From assembly GCA_937895955.1 (NCBI GenBank), contig CALAZI010000147.1, positions 1 through 11,437 on the forward strand: a stretch of DNA of 11,437 nt. Reading direction: 5' to 3'. The position numbers and the translations under genes are program-made. Positions 1 through 6,959 of this stretch are shown here, piece by piece. Under the pieces are notes generated by a model. The model searched no databases and had not been told where the DNA came from. It saw nothing but the letters and a program-made list of their open reading frames with translations. The DNA comes from an uncultured Alphaproteobacteria bacterium. Its GTDB lineage: Bacteria; Pseudomonadota; Alphaproteobacteria; Caulobacterales; Parvularculaceae. Within the stretch, counting starts at the first letter, position 1. Each line of letters opens with the position of its first letter.

Positions 1-587
1 TCGTCAACGCTGACAGCCCCCGACGCTGCGATGACCATATCGCTCGGCGCATAATGGCGCGCCATGAAGGACCTGAGCCGCTCGCTTGTGTGAGACCGCA
101 CGGCTTCAATCGAACCGAGAATGGGCCGCCCCAGAGCGTGATCGCCGAAGCACAGCGACTGGATGACGTCCATCACGGCGTCGTCAGGCGCATCGGCCGC
201 CTCGCCGATTTCCTGCACGACGACTTCGCGTTCTTTCGCAAGTTCGTCTTCGTCAAACAGGGGCGCGGTCAAGATGTCGGCGAGAATTTCAAACGCCAGC
301 GCGATGTCCGCCTTGAGCACGCGCGCATAATAGCCGGTCTTGCTGTAGCCGGTGCTGGCGTTGAGATATCCGCCGACATTTTCAATGTCTTCGGCGATCT
401 GGCGCGCCGTGCGGGCGGCGGTGCCCTTAAACGCCATGTGTTCCAGAAGATGCGCAACGCCGTTTTCCTCCGGCGCTTCGTCGATTGCGCCGGCGCGCAC
501 CCATATGCCGACAGCGGCGCTTTCAAGCCCGTCCATCGGATCAACCCAAACCCGAACGCCGTTATTCAGCTTGATGAGTTCAGCCAT
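1..587 (-). CDS. M16 family zinc peptidase (mitochondrial processing peptidase-like), C-terminal part beyond window
   Basis: Zinc metallopeptidase of the M16 (pitrilysin / MPP-beta) family, probably cytosolic and acting on short peptides. The start ATG at 587 opens MAELIKLNNGVRVW. About 195 residues are visible, and the frame is still open at the left edge, where roughly half of the usual 420-residue protein is missing. The inverted zinc motif HLLEH lies at residues 46-50 (His46, Glu49, His50), and the third ligand fits Glu126 in VVVQEIGE, giving the family spacing of about 75 residues after the motif. The active-site signature is therefore complete. It is the last visible gene of a leftward operon, 11 bases after the thrC stop with only a weak ribosome site (CGGGA). 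The thrC/M16 pairing is common in alphaproteobacteria, as I recall. The family is secure; the physiological substrate is unknown. Confidence 0.93.
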   Translation of the reverse strand, partial: MAELIKLNNGVRVWVDPMDGLESAAVGIWVRAGAIDEAPEENGVAHLLEHMAFKGTAARTARQIAEDIENVGGYLNASTGYSKTGYYARVLKADIALAFEILADILTAPLFDEDELAKEREVVVQEIGEAADAPDDAVMDVIQSLCFGDHALGRPILGSIEAVRSHTSERLRSFMARHYAPSDMVIAASGAVSVD

Positions 588-598
588 ATCCCGCGCAA

Positions 599-1993
599 TC
601 AATGAAATCGACTGCGCGAAAGGACGATATCGCGGATCGCCGAGACGTCGGCGGGCGCGTCAATCACCGTTTCACGCCTTGAAAAAAGATCGGCGTAATG
701 GTCGGGGAGCGCCGGATGAACGCCGCTCGCGGCGATAACGGCGTCCGGGAATTTCGCCGGATGCGCGGTCGCCAGCACAACCGCCGGTCCTTTGACGGCG
801 CCTTGGGCGCGCATCTTGCCGAGCGCGACGAGGCCGACCGCCGTATGCGGATCGATCAGGCGTTCGCAGGTTTCCCACATGGCGCGGATCATCTCGGCGA
901 CTTCCTTTTCTTCTGCTCGCTCCGCGCAAAAATCGTCAGCGATTCTTTTAACGATCGCGGGCGCAAGCGTCATCCGGCCGTCCCGCTCGAATTGGCGCAT
1001 CAGCCCTGACAAGGCTTCAGCGTCCCGCTCAAGCGCATCGAAGAGCAGCCGCTCGAAATTCGACGCGACCTGAATATCCATTGACGGCGAGGATGTCGGC
1101 CGCGCCCTCGACGGCTCATAAATCCCGGTCCGGATGACGCGGCGCATAATGTCGTTTTCATTGACGGCGACGCCTAGCCTGCCGAGCGGGAGACCCATTC
1201 GCTTTGCGACATAGCCGGCGAACACGTCGCCGAAATTGCCGGTCGGAACAATGAAAGAGGCGGGCGACTTCAAGGCGCCTGTCGCCGTGAAATAGTAAAC
1301 GGTCTGGATCGCCAGGCGAACCCAATTGATCGAATTGACGCCGCCAAGATCAACCTTCTGCGCAAGGCGCGCATCAGCGAACAGCTCTTTGACGATGCGC
1401 TGGCAGTCGTCAAAGGAGCCCGCAACAGCGATATTGACGATGTTGTCTGCGCTGACAGTCGTCATCATCCGCCGCTGCACGTCCGAAATCCTTCCCTTCG
1501 GATGCAGCATGAAGACTTCAGATTTGGCCGATCCGGCGAAAGCGGCGATCGCGGCGCCGCCAGTGTCGCCGGACGTCGCGCCGATTATCGTCTTACCGCG
1601 CACCGCATCCTTCAGCGCCCAATCATAGAGTTGGGCGAGCAGACGCATCGCGACATCCTTGAACGCCAGGGTCGGCCCATGAAACAGTTCAAGGAGGAAA
1701 TCTTCCTCGCCAAGCCGGCGCAAAGGAACGGTTTGCGGCGCGTCAAAGGGCGCATAAGCGGCGGCGGCCATCTCGCGCAGCGCGCTTTTTGAAAGTTCAT
1801 CGCCGGCGAAAAGCGCGACGATTTCGGTCGCTGCGTCGCGAAACTCCAATCCGGAAATTCGGCCTATCTCTTCCGGCGCCAGCCGCGGCCAGGCGTCGGG
1901 AACATAAAGCCCGCCGTCCGACGCAAGGCCGCTCAAGAGCGCGTCGCGAAATCCAATCGGCGCCGAGCGCCCGCGTGTTGAAATATAGCGCAT
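599..1993 (-). CDS. thrC: Threonine synthase (long form)
   Basis: Last step of threonine synthesis: O-phosphohomoserine plus water gives threonine and phosphate, with pyridoxal phosphate, in the cytosol. The 464-residue length matches the long bacterial/fungal type. Visible motifs are the N-terminal YISTRG, the PLP lysine in LAFKD (Lys112), the phosphate-binding GATSGDTGGAA at about 138-148, NSINWVRLAIQ, and VPTGNFGDVFAGY. The start ATG (1993-1991) overlaps the stop of the upstream paraoxonase-like gene by one base (TGATG). No Shine-Dalgarno sequence precedes it, so translation probably depends on coupling. The M16 peptidase gene follows after 11 bases. Nothing is truncated. The identification rests on the full set of family motifs. 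Confidence 0.96.
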   Translation of the reverse strand: MRYISTRGRSAPIGFRDALLSGLASDGGLYVPDAWPRLAPEEIGRISGLEFRDAATEIVALFAGDELSKSALREMAAAAYAPFDAPQTVPLRRLGEEDFLLELFHGPTLAFKDVAMRLLAQLYDWALKDAVRGKTIIGATSGDTGGAAIAAFAGSAKSEVFMLHPKGRISDVQRRMMTTVSADNIVNIAVAGSFDDCQRIVKELFADARLAQKVDLGGVNSINWVRLAIQTVYYFTATGALKSPASFIVPTGNFGDVFAGYVAKRMGLPLGRLGVAVNENDIMRRVIRTGIYEPSRARPTSSPSMDIQVASNFERLLFDALERDAEALSGLMRQFERDGRMTLAPAIVKRIADDFCAERAEEKEVAEMIRAMWETCERLIDPHTAVGLVALGKMRAQGAVKGPAVVLATAHPAKFPDAVIAASGVHPALPDHYADLFSRRETVIDAPADVSAIRDIVLSRSRFH

Positions 1994-3045
1994 CAGTTCG
2001 GCAGGTCACAGATGAGATATTTGTGATCGTAAAGGGCGCCGATCAGCAGTTTGCCGCCCGCAACCGCGGCGACGGTCGATGTCGAAATGCCGCCGCCATT
2101 GTCTGAATAGACTTCCGTGACCGATCCGCCGTCGCCGACGCCGTCCGCATAACGAATGACAAGTGACGGCGCCAGAATGTTTTCATTGCGCTCCACGACG
2201 GGCAAAGCGAGAGGCTTCGGCAGCGCGCCGATCCATACCGCGCCGTCCCAGGCGACCGTGAGGTTGTCCGGCGCAGCCGGAAGCTGCCGGATGTGAGCGA
2301 GCGTCAACGCGCCCGAGCGAAGATCGCGGTCATAAATTCTGAGCGCCTGTCCTGACGACTCAGCGACATAAAGCCGCGTTCCGCGCTGATTAAGCGCGAC
2401 GCCGTTTGCAAACCGGAGGTTCTCCGCCGCGACGCGCGTTGTCACGCCGTCAAAATAAAAGACGGCGCCCGTCGGCGAGCGGGAAAGAAACTGAAATCGC
2501 CCGAGCAGCGAATTGCGGCCGGCGTTGACGTCATTCGTCACATAGAAGCTGCGCGGGCCGACCGCCGCTACATCATTGAGGCTTGTGAAGCGCCGCTCGA
2601 CGATCGATTCGAGATGCACGAGATCGCCATGCGGTCTGACGTCGAAAATCTCGATCGACTTCGCCGCCTCGTTGACGACGAAAAGGCGGCGCGTATCGCC
2701 GTCCTCGAAATAGCTGAGCCCGAGCGGCCTGAACTTCTCCGGCGCGCCGCCGGTCCGATCGCGCCAATTATCGCTGTCGAGGGGGTCGCCGACGACGATC
2801 GAGTATATCGCGCCGCGCGCCGCCTCTCCGGCCCGCCGATCGAGCGACGAGACATAGGCTCTTCCCAGCGCAGATGCGATTTCAATGTCCTCAGGCCCGG
2901 CGACGCCCGACACCGGCAAGCAAACCCCGTCGAAACGGTCCTCAATCACCGCGAAATGGTTGAATTTAAAGAGGGTGAAGACGATGGAGCCGCCGACCAC
3001 CATGAGGAGCAGGGTAAGCCCCCCTGCGAGCAGCGATATGCGCAT
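1993..3045 (-). CDS. Paraoxonase/arylesterase-like six-bladed beta-propeller, N-terminally anchored, catalytic histidines missing
   Basis: A 350-residue homologue of animal serum paraoxonase PON1 (355 residues), a calcium-dependent lactonase. Residues about 5-26 form a hydrophobic signal anchor, so the propeller is probably periplasmic. Compared with PON1 from memory, the calcium ligands are all present: Glu52-Asp53 (PEDIEI), Asn157-Asp158 (SLNDVAAVGP), Asn214 (FANGVAL) and Asp260-Asn261 (APDNLTV). Cys42 and Cys346 match the PON1 Cys42-Cys353 bridge. The catalytic His115 site reads RPLGLSYF (Leu108), the His134 site reads VVNEAAKS (Glu126), and the His285 site is Leu275. The fold and metal site are therefore kept, but the known hydrolytic machinery is not. 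I chose ATG 3045, with AGGT five bases upstream; the open frame extends to 3243, but into the divergent rpmE start. First gene of the operon with thrC. Function unknown. Confidence 0.85.
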   Translation of the reverse strand: MRISLLAGGLTLLLMVVGGSIVFTLFKFNHFAVIEDRFDGVCLPVSGVAGPEDIEIASALGRAYVSSLDRRAGEAARGAIYSIVVGDPLDSDNWRDRTGGAPEKFRPLGLSYFEDGDTRRLFVVNEAAKSIEIFDVRPHGDLVHLESIVERRFTSLNDVAAVGPRSFYVTNDVNAGRNSLLGRFQFLSRSPTGAVFYFDGVTTRVAAENLRFANGVALNQRGTRLYVAESSGQALRIYDRDLRSGALTLAHIRQLPAAPDNLTVAWDGAVWIGALPKPLALPVVERNENILAPSLVIRYADGVGDGGSVTEVYSDNGGGISTSTVAAVAGGKLLIGALYDHKYLICDLPN

Positions 3046-3135
3046 TTCCAACCTTAACCGACGCCTAGTCACCCGATTCTGCGGCGGGACCTTAGAACCT
3101 CGCCGGCGCTCGCGCCAGCGCCCACAGGCGCGGGG

Positions 3136-3164
3136 TTGCGTTTCCCGGGACTTGGGATTATAGG
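3136..3164 (+). promoter_or_regulatory. Probable rpmE promoter
   Basis: TTGCGT (3136-3141), a 17-base spacer, then TATAGG (3159-3164). Predicted transcription start is near 3171, about 40 bases before the rpmE ATG. Both boxes are partial matches to the sigma-70 consensus, but the spacing is ideal and the position is right. Inferred from sequence only. Confidence 0.45.
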
Positions 3165-3213
3165 CCGCGCTCTTTTCAGAACTCACCGCGCGGAGAGCGC
3201 AAAAGGCGTCGCC

Positions 3214-3441
3214 ATGAAAAAGGGCATCCACCCCGATTACCACACGATCAAGGTCGTCATGACGGACGGAACCTCTTTCGAAACGCGCTCAACCTACGGC
3301 GAGCCGGGCGCGACCCTTTCGCTCGATATCGACCCGCTCAGCCATCCGGCCTGGACCGGCGGCCCGGCGAAGCTCGCCGATCGCGGACAGGTTTCAAAAT
3401 TCCAGCAGAAATTCGGCGCGTTCGGGCTCAAAAAGAGCTGA
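3214..3441 (+). CDS. rpmE: 50S ribosomal protein L31, zinc-free type
   Basis: Component of the large ribosomal subunit, bridging to the 30S head. It is 75 residues long and starts with the family signature KKGIHPDYHTIKVVMTDG, followed by the central STYG, DIDPLSHPAWTG and the C-terminal KFQQKFGAFG. There are no cysteines, so this is the C-minus form that does not bind zinc and needs no zinc-responsive swap with a paralogue. ATG 3214 has AAAGG (3202-3206) seven bases upstream. It stands alone on the plus strand, divergent from the paraoxonase/thrC operon and convergent with rcdA 17 bases away. No hairpin terminator is visible in that gap, so the convergent transcripts may overlap. Confidence 0.96.
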   Translation: MKKGIHPDYHTIKVVMTDGTSFETRSTYGEPGATLSLDIDPLSHPAWTGGPAKLADRGQVSKFQQKFGAFGLKKS

Positions 3442-3458
3442 TCGCCGTTCGATCGCTC

Positions 3459-3971
3459 TCAACCGCGACGACCGCCGAACGCATCGAGCAGCGCGCGCTG
3501 TTGCGCGGCCGCGTCGTTTGCGACGCTTTCCTTCTCGCCGCCGCTGAAGAGATCGCGGTCTAGGCGGGAAATGCGGTCATAAAGCTGGCTTGCGCCTTCG
3601 ATGAGAGCCAGCAATTTGTTGGGCAACTCGCCGCTCAGGAGATCGCTTGGCGACTTGTCGCGCGAACCGAGCCTGTATTTCGACTCTGAGGCCTCCGTCA
3701 CCGACATGTCCCCTTCGCGCACCGCGCGCAACACAAGGAGCCACGAGGCGATCTGCATCAGCTGGGTCGTCAGGCGCATCGAAGCGCCCGCATAGGATAA
3801 CGCCGCCGACCGGCTGAGGGATTTCGAAGCCTCCCGCCCTTCCCCATCGAGATAGTTGGCGGTTTCCTCGACTAACGACATTCCTTCGCGAAAGGTTCGC
3901 GCAAAGACCTCCGACTGGACGAATGTCATCGCGCCAGAGCAGTCGGTCGAATTCTTTTCGGCGATTTCCAT
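3459..3971 (-). CDS. rcdA: RcdA-family (DUF1465) regulator of CtrA degradation
   Basis: Homologue of Caulobacter RcdA, a cytosolic helical-bundle adaptor that works with CpdR and PopA to deliver CtrA and other substrates to the ClpXP protease at the swarmer-to-stalked transition. The 170-residue protein shows the family core: FVQSEVFARTFREGMSLVEE at about 17-36, the signature SYAGASMRLTTQLMQIASWL at about 58-77, then LRAVREGDMS. The C-terminal tail of about 30 residues is polar and looks disordered, as expected for the adaptor. I chose ATG 3971, with GGA six bases upstream; a TTG one codon earlier is possible. It is convergent with rpmE and divergent from the DUF429 gene. Family assignment is strong. 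The CtrA role is inferred from Caulobacter and may differ in this host. Confidence 0.88.
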   Translation of the reverse strand: MEIAEKNSTDCSGAMTFVQSEVFARTFREGMSLVEETANYLDGEGREASKSLSRSAALSYAGASMRLTTQLMQIASWLLVLRAVREGDMSVTEASESKYRLGSRDKSPSDLLSGELPNKLLALIEGASQLYDRISRLDRDLFSGGEKESVANDAAAQQRALLDAFGGRRG

Positions 3972-4095
3972 CAATTATCCGTCCCGCACCTTAGTCCAAG
4001 TTGCCGAACCGAGCTGTCGGTGACAACAACAAAAGGGTTAACAAGAGCGCCAAGGCGGCAAACCCGCCGCGGCGTAAGGCGTTTGAGCAACCCAC
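3972..4095. other. Divergent intergenic region, rcdA / DUF429 gene
   Basis: This 124-base spacer must carry the starts of both genes. I see GTTAACAAG around 4037-4045, which resembles half of a CtrA box (TTAACCAT) but lacks a partner half-site at the right distance. A small GGCGG/CCGCC hairpin lies just after it, near 4053-4067. No confident sigma-70 promoter is visible on either strand. Confidence 0.3.
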
Positions 4096-4830
4096 ATGCC
4101 AGCAACCTCCAAGCGAAAACCGACGCGCCAAAGGGTCCTCGGGGTAGATGGATGCCGGGCCGGGTGGATCATGGCGGAACGGATCCTCCAGACAGGCGAA
4201 ATCCGCGCCGAGATATTCCCCGACTGGCTCTCAATTCTGGATGGTCCCGGCGAAGGGGCGCGCGCCGTCATCGTCGACATGCCGATCGGCCTTGCCGAGA
4301 TCGGCCGGCGAGCGTGCGAACAGGAAGCGCGGCGGCGGCTCGGCGCGCGACGCGCCAGCGTCTTTTCCTCCCCATCAAGGCCGATGCTCGCCTTCAGTTC
4401 ATATGCGGCGGCGAACGCTTTCGGAAAAGCGCAAGGCGCAGGCCTCTCGCGTCAGAGCTGGAACATCGCGCCGAAGATCAAAGAGATCGACTCGATCATA
4501 ACGCCGCAAATGCAGGATCGTATCGGCGAAGGGCATCCGGAACTCGCCTTCGCCCGTCTCACCGGCGCGCCCTGTCGATTTTCCAAGAAGACGGCCGAGG
4601 GACGCACTGAACGTCGCCGGGCGCTGATCGCCGCCGGCTTCGACACGATAGACTTGATCGCCGACGATCTTCGCTCGCGTCATGCGTGCAAATCAGACTG
4701 GGCGCTTGACGATCTCTACGACGCGCTGGTCCTGACTTTGACGGGAGAGGCGCGTCTCAACGGCCATGCGTGGCGGCTTGGCGACAGCGCGCGCGACTTG
4801 CGCGGCTTGAAGATGGAAATCTGGGCCTAG
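4096..4830 (+). CDS. DUF429 family protein (predicted RNase H-fold nuclease)
   Basis: A 244-residue member of the DUF429 family (COG4923), predicted from family knowledge to have a ribonuclease H-like fold. No role is established that I can name. The conserved acidic positions are visible: Asp18 in VLGVDGCRAGW, Asp61 in VIVDMPIGL, Glu149 in EGHPELAF, and the DDLYDAL cluster at 205-211. The GARRASVFSSP block (83-93) is also typical. Together they would fit a metal-dependent active site; that is inference. The ATG start is the first that keeps the N-terminal strand, and the ribosome site is weak. The gene ends in a CTAG shared with the convergent DUF1192 gene. Confidence 0.82.
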   Translation: MPATSKRKPTRQRVLGVDGCRAGWIMAERILQTGEIRAEIFPDWLSILDGPGEGARAVIVDMPIGLAEIGRRACEQEARRRLGARRASVFSSPSRPMLAFSSYAAANAFGKAQGAGLSRQSWNIAPKIKEIDSIITPQMQDRIGEGHPELAFARLTGAPCRFSKKTAEGRTERRRALIAAGFDTIDLIADDLRSRHACKSDWALDDLYDALVLTLTGEARLNGHAWRLGDSARDLRGLKMEIWA

Positions 4831-5021
4831 AGCTTGAACAATTTCTCCGCCGCCGAGCGCGTCGAGTCGCGTGACGCGATCGCCGCTTCACAGCGGGAAA
4901 CTTCCGCCTTCAGCGAAGCGATGCGTTCCTGGAGATCGCCGACGGACATTGTCGACAAATCCTGTTTGCCGATTTTTTCAAGCGTCAGATCCGGCGTCTC
5001 GCGGGGACGATCGTCTTCCAT
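4827..5021 (-). CDS. DUF1192 family small coiled-coil protein
   Basis: A 64-residue protein that begins MEDDRPRETPDL and continues with LSVGDLQERI-type text (MSVGDLQERIASLKAEVSRC at 25-44), the DUF1192 hallmark. It is predicted to be mostly one alpha-helix with coiled-coil potential and no membrane segment. Function is unknown. The start ATG 5021 has a strong purine-rich ribosome site, AAGGGAG, six bases upstream. The stop TAG lies on the palindrome CTAG (4827-4830), so the opposing DUF429 gene stops on the same four bases. It is divergent from the quinone oxidoreductase gene 79 bases away, a neighbourhood I recall as recurrent in alphaproteobacteria. Confidence 0.85.
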   Translation of the reverse strand: MEDDRPRETPDLTLEKIGKQDLSTMSVGDLQERIASLKAEVSRCEAAIASRDSTRSAAEKLFKL

Positions 5022-5100
5022 CTCCCTCTCCCTTGAATGCGTTGCTGAACCTGCGAAATTGGGCGCGACGGATCAAGAGCGGACGACAAGAGGACGGGCG

Positions 5101-6075
5101 GTGAAAGCGATTGAAATCTCGACGCCGGGGGGACCTGAAGTGCTGCGGCTAGTCGACCGCTCGGTCCCTGCGCCGGGCGACTTCGAGGTTCGCATCAAAG
5201 TCGCCGCCGCCGGCGTCAACCGCCCGGAAATCCTGCAGCGCATGGGGCTCTATCCGCCGCCGCCCGGCGCGAGCGACTTGCCGGGCCTTGAAGTCTCAGG
5301 CGTCGTTGACGCGCTCGGCCCGTCCGTCTCGCGCTGGAAGAGGGGCGATCGCGTCTGCGCGTTGCTGACAGGAGGCGGTTACGCCGAGTTCGCGCTGGCG
5401 CATCAAGGCTCGTGTCTGCCGATCCCGGGCGGCGTCGACCTGATCGAGGCCGCGGGTCTTCCTGAAACGACGTTCACGGTCTGGGCGAACGCATTTGACG
5501 ACGCGGAACTGAAGCCCGGCGAGACCTTGCTTGTTCATGGCGGCACCAGCGGCATCGGCGTAACCGCGATAACGCTGGCGAAGGCGTGGGGCTCGAAAGT
5601 TTTCGCAACCGCTTCAAGCGAAGAAAAGCTGAAGGCGATCCGCGGGCTTGGCGCGGATGCGGCTTTCAACTACGCGACGGAAAACTGGGAAGAGGAAATC
5701 AAGACGCTTGGCGGCGCCGATGTCGTTCTCGACATGACGGGCGGCGATTTCGTCGCGCGCAATCTCGAAGCGCTCAATCCCGGGGGTCGTCACGTTTCGA
5801 TCGCGATGCTTCGCGGCGCGAACGCCGAGATCAACATCTTTCAGATCATGCGCAAGCGCCTGCGCCTTTCGGGCTCGACCATGAAGGCCCGCCCGTTCGC
5901 GGAGAAGGCCAGGCTCGCCGCGGCGATTGAGGAGCGGGTCTGGCCGCTATACGGGTCAGGGCGGCTTGCGCCGGTCACCGACCGAATTTTTCCCCTGGCG
6001 GAAGCCGCGGAAGCCCATCGGCGGATGGAAGCCGGCCGCCATGTCGGCAAAATCCTCCTGAAAATTGACGGATAG
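5101..6075 (+). CDS. NAD(P)H quinone oxidoreductase, PIG3/TP53I3 family
   Basis: A 324-residue zinc-free medium-chain reductase (MDR superfamily), expected to reduce quinones with NADPH in the cytosol. The N-terminal domain carries AAAGVNRPEILQRMGLYPPP (36-55); the YPPPPG segment is typical of the PIG3 subgroup. The Rossmann domain starts with LLVHGGTSGIGVTAI at 143-157. The C-terminus AGRHVGKILL is also standard. I chose the GTG at 5101, giving MKAIEI as in the family, with GAGGA (5090-5094) six bases upstream. The frame is open back to 4834, but that part overlaps DUF1192 on the other strand and looks non-coding. trcR follows 146 bases later, probably from its own promoter. Confidence 0.93.
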   Translation: MKAIEISTPGGPEVLRLVDRSVPAPGDFEVRIKVAAAGVNRPEILQRMGLYPPPPGASDLPGLEVSGVVDALGPSVSRWKRGDRVCALLTGGGYAEFALAHQGSCLPIPGGVDLIEAAGLPETTFTVWANAFDDAELKPGETLLVHGGTSGIGVTAITLAKAWGSKVFATASSEEKLKAIRGLGADAAFNYATENWEEEIKTLGGADVVLDMTGGDFVARNLEALNPGGRHVSIAMLRGANAEINIFQIMRKRLRLSGSTMKARPFAEKARLAAAIEERVWPLYGSGRLAPVTDRIFPLAEAAEAHRRMEAGRHVGKILLKIDG

Positions 6076-6079
6076 ACGC

Positions 6080-6108
6080 TTGGCCTCAACCGCCTTTCAG
6101 CCTATATA
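6080..6108 (+). promoter_or_regulatory. Possible trcR promoter
   Basis: TTGGCC (6080-6085), a 17-base spacer, then TATATA (6103-6108), in the gap between the quinone oxidoreductase gene and trcR. The -10 box stands out in this GC-rich context. It would give a leader of about 105 bases before the trcR ATG. Inferred from sequence only. Confidence 0.4.
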
Positions 6109-6221
6109 GCGCTCCCAATGCGCCTATGGCGCAGCGCTTTCCCCCAAAAATTCGAGGGTTAGCGCGGCTCCCGCCGAAAATCGGGACGCCGGACAAGAGC
6201 TGTTTTTGGAGAACCGCCACG

Positions 6222-6947
6222 ATGACCGACAAGCCGTTGATGCCGCTCGCCACCGCCGTTTGGCTGATCGACAACACGTCGCTTTCCTTTGACCAGATCG
6301 CGGATTTTTGCCGGCTGCACGCCCTGCAGGTCAAAGGCATCGCCGACGGCGACGTCGCCGCGGGCGTTCGCGGGATCAACCCGATCACGAACAACCAGCT
6401 GACGCGCGAGGAACTCGACAAGGCGCAGGCCGATCCTGAATACAGGATGCAGCTTTCGCGACCGAAGACGCTCGTCGCCGAGAAAACGCGCAAGGGTCCG
6501 CGTTACACGCCGGTCTCGAAACGCCAGAATCGTCCAGACGCCATTCTATGGATGGTCCGCAATCATCCGGAAGTTTCCGACGCGCAAATCGCAAAGCTGC
6601 TCGGAACGACGAAATCGACGATCCAGTCTGTCCGCGATCGCACTCACTGGAACTCGCAGAACATCACGCCGCAGGATCCGGTCGGCCTCGGACTGTGCAG
6701 CCAGGTCGATCTCGATAATCTGGTGCGCAAGGCGGCGGCGCGCAAAGCCAAGCTGGCGCCGGCGACAGCCGACGCCGGACCAACGCTGAAACCGGCCGCG
6801 GAAACGACGGCGCCGCAACAGGAAGAGGAGCCGGAAGAGCGCGAAAAACCGATCGATCTCGACAAGGTTTTCGCCAATCTTGGCGGCGGCTCGAAATCCG
6901 ACGCCTCCGATCGCGACGCGAACGCCGACCACGACCGGGATCGCTAG
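6222..6947 (+). CDS. trcR: TrcR-family cell cycle transcriptional regulator (DUF1013)
   Basis: Homologue of the alphaproteobacterial DUF1013 protein called TrcR, described as a cell-cycle transcriptional regulator. It is 241 residues long. The N-terminal block MPLATAVWLIDNTSLSFDQI (7-26) is the family signature and looks like a first helix-turn-helix. A second HTH-like segment spans about 106-138 (ILWMVRNHPEVSDAQIAKLL then GTTKSTIQSVR). The last 65 residues or so are a low-complexity Ala/Pro/Glu and Asp-rich tail. ATG 6222 has GGAGAA (6208-6213) eight bases upstream and gives the conserved N-terminus; the in-frame ATG at 6126 has no such support. It is convergent with the SDR gene 12 bases away, with no terminator visible between them. 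Confidence 0.88.
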   Translation: MTDKPLMPLATAVWLIDNTSLSFDQIADFCRLHALQVKGIADGDVAAGVRGINPITNNQLTREELDKAQADPEYRMQLSRPKTLVAEKTRKGPRYTPVSKRQNRPDAILWMVRNHPEVSDAQIAKLLGTTKSTIQSVRDRTHWNSQNITPQDPVGLGLCSQVDLDNLVRKAAARKAKLAPATADAGPTLKPAAETTAPQQEEEPEEREKPIDLDKVFANLGGGSKSDASDRDANADHDRDR

Positions 6948-6959
6948 CGCGTCGCCGCG

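Noticed and set aside
54..605. 183-residue plus-strand frame opposite the M16 peptidase
   Set aside because: The minus strand encodes a complete HxxEH peptidase signature over the same bases, so this is a shadow.
3103..3120. Small GGCGCT/AGCGCC hairpin between the paraoxonase gene and rpmE
   Set aside because: Only about six pairs, no T run, and common by chance in GC-rich DNA; I would not call it an operator or terminator.
3046..3243. N-terminal extension of the paraoxonase-like frame to 3243 (416 residues)
   Set aside because: The added text is Arg-rich and not propeller-like, and it overlaps the rpmE promoter and start. ATG 3045 has a ribosome site and begins directly with the signal anchor.
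4020..4610. 196-residue plus-strand frame overlapping the DUF429 gene
   Set aside because: Arg-rich out-of-frame text; the DUF429 frame has the conserved acidic motifs.
4834..5100. Extension of the quinone oxidoreductase frame upstream of 5101 (413 residues)
   Set aside because: It is antisense to DUF1192, and the family N-terminus MKAIEI begins at GTG 5101, which has a good ribosome site.
6126..6221. Extension of trcR to ATG 6126
   Set aside because: No ribosome site at 6126, while GGAGAA precedes ATG 6222, where the conserved DUF1013 N-terminus starts. 6126 would also place the start only about 18 bases after the -10 box.
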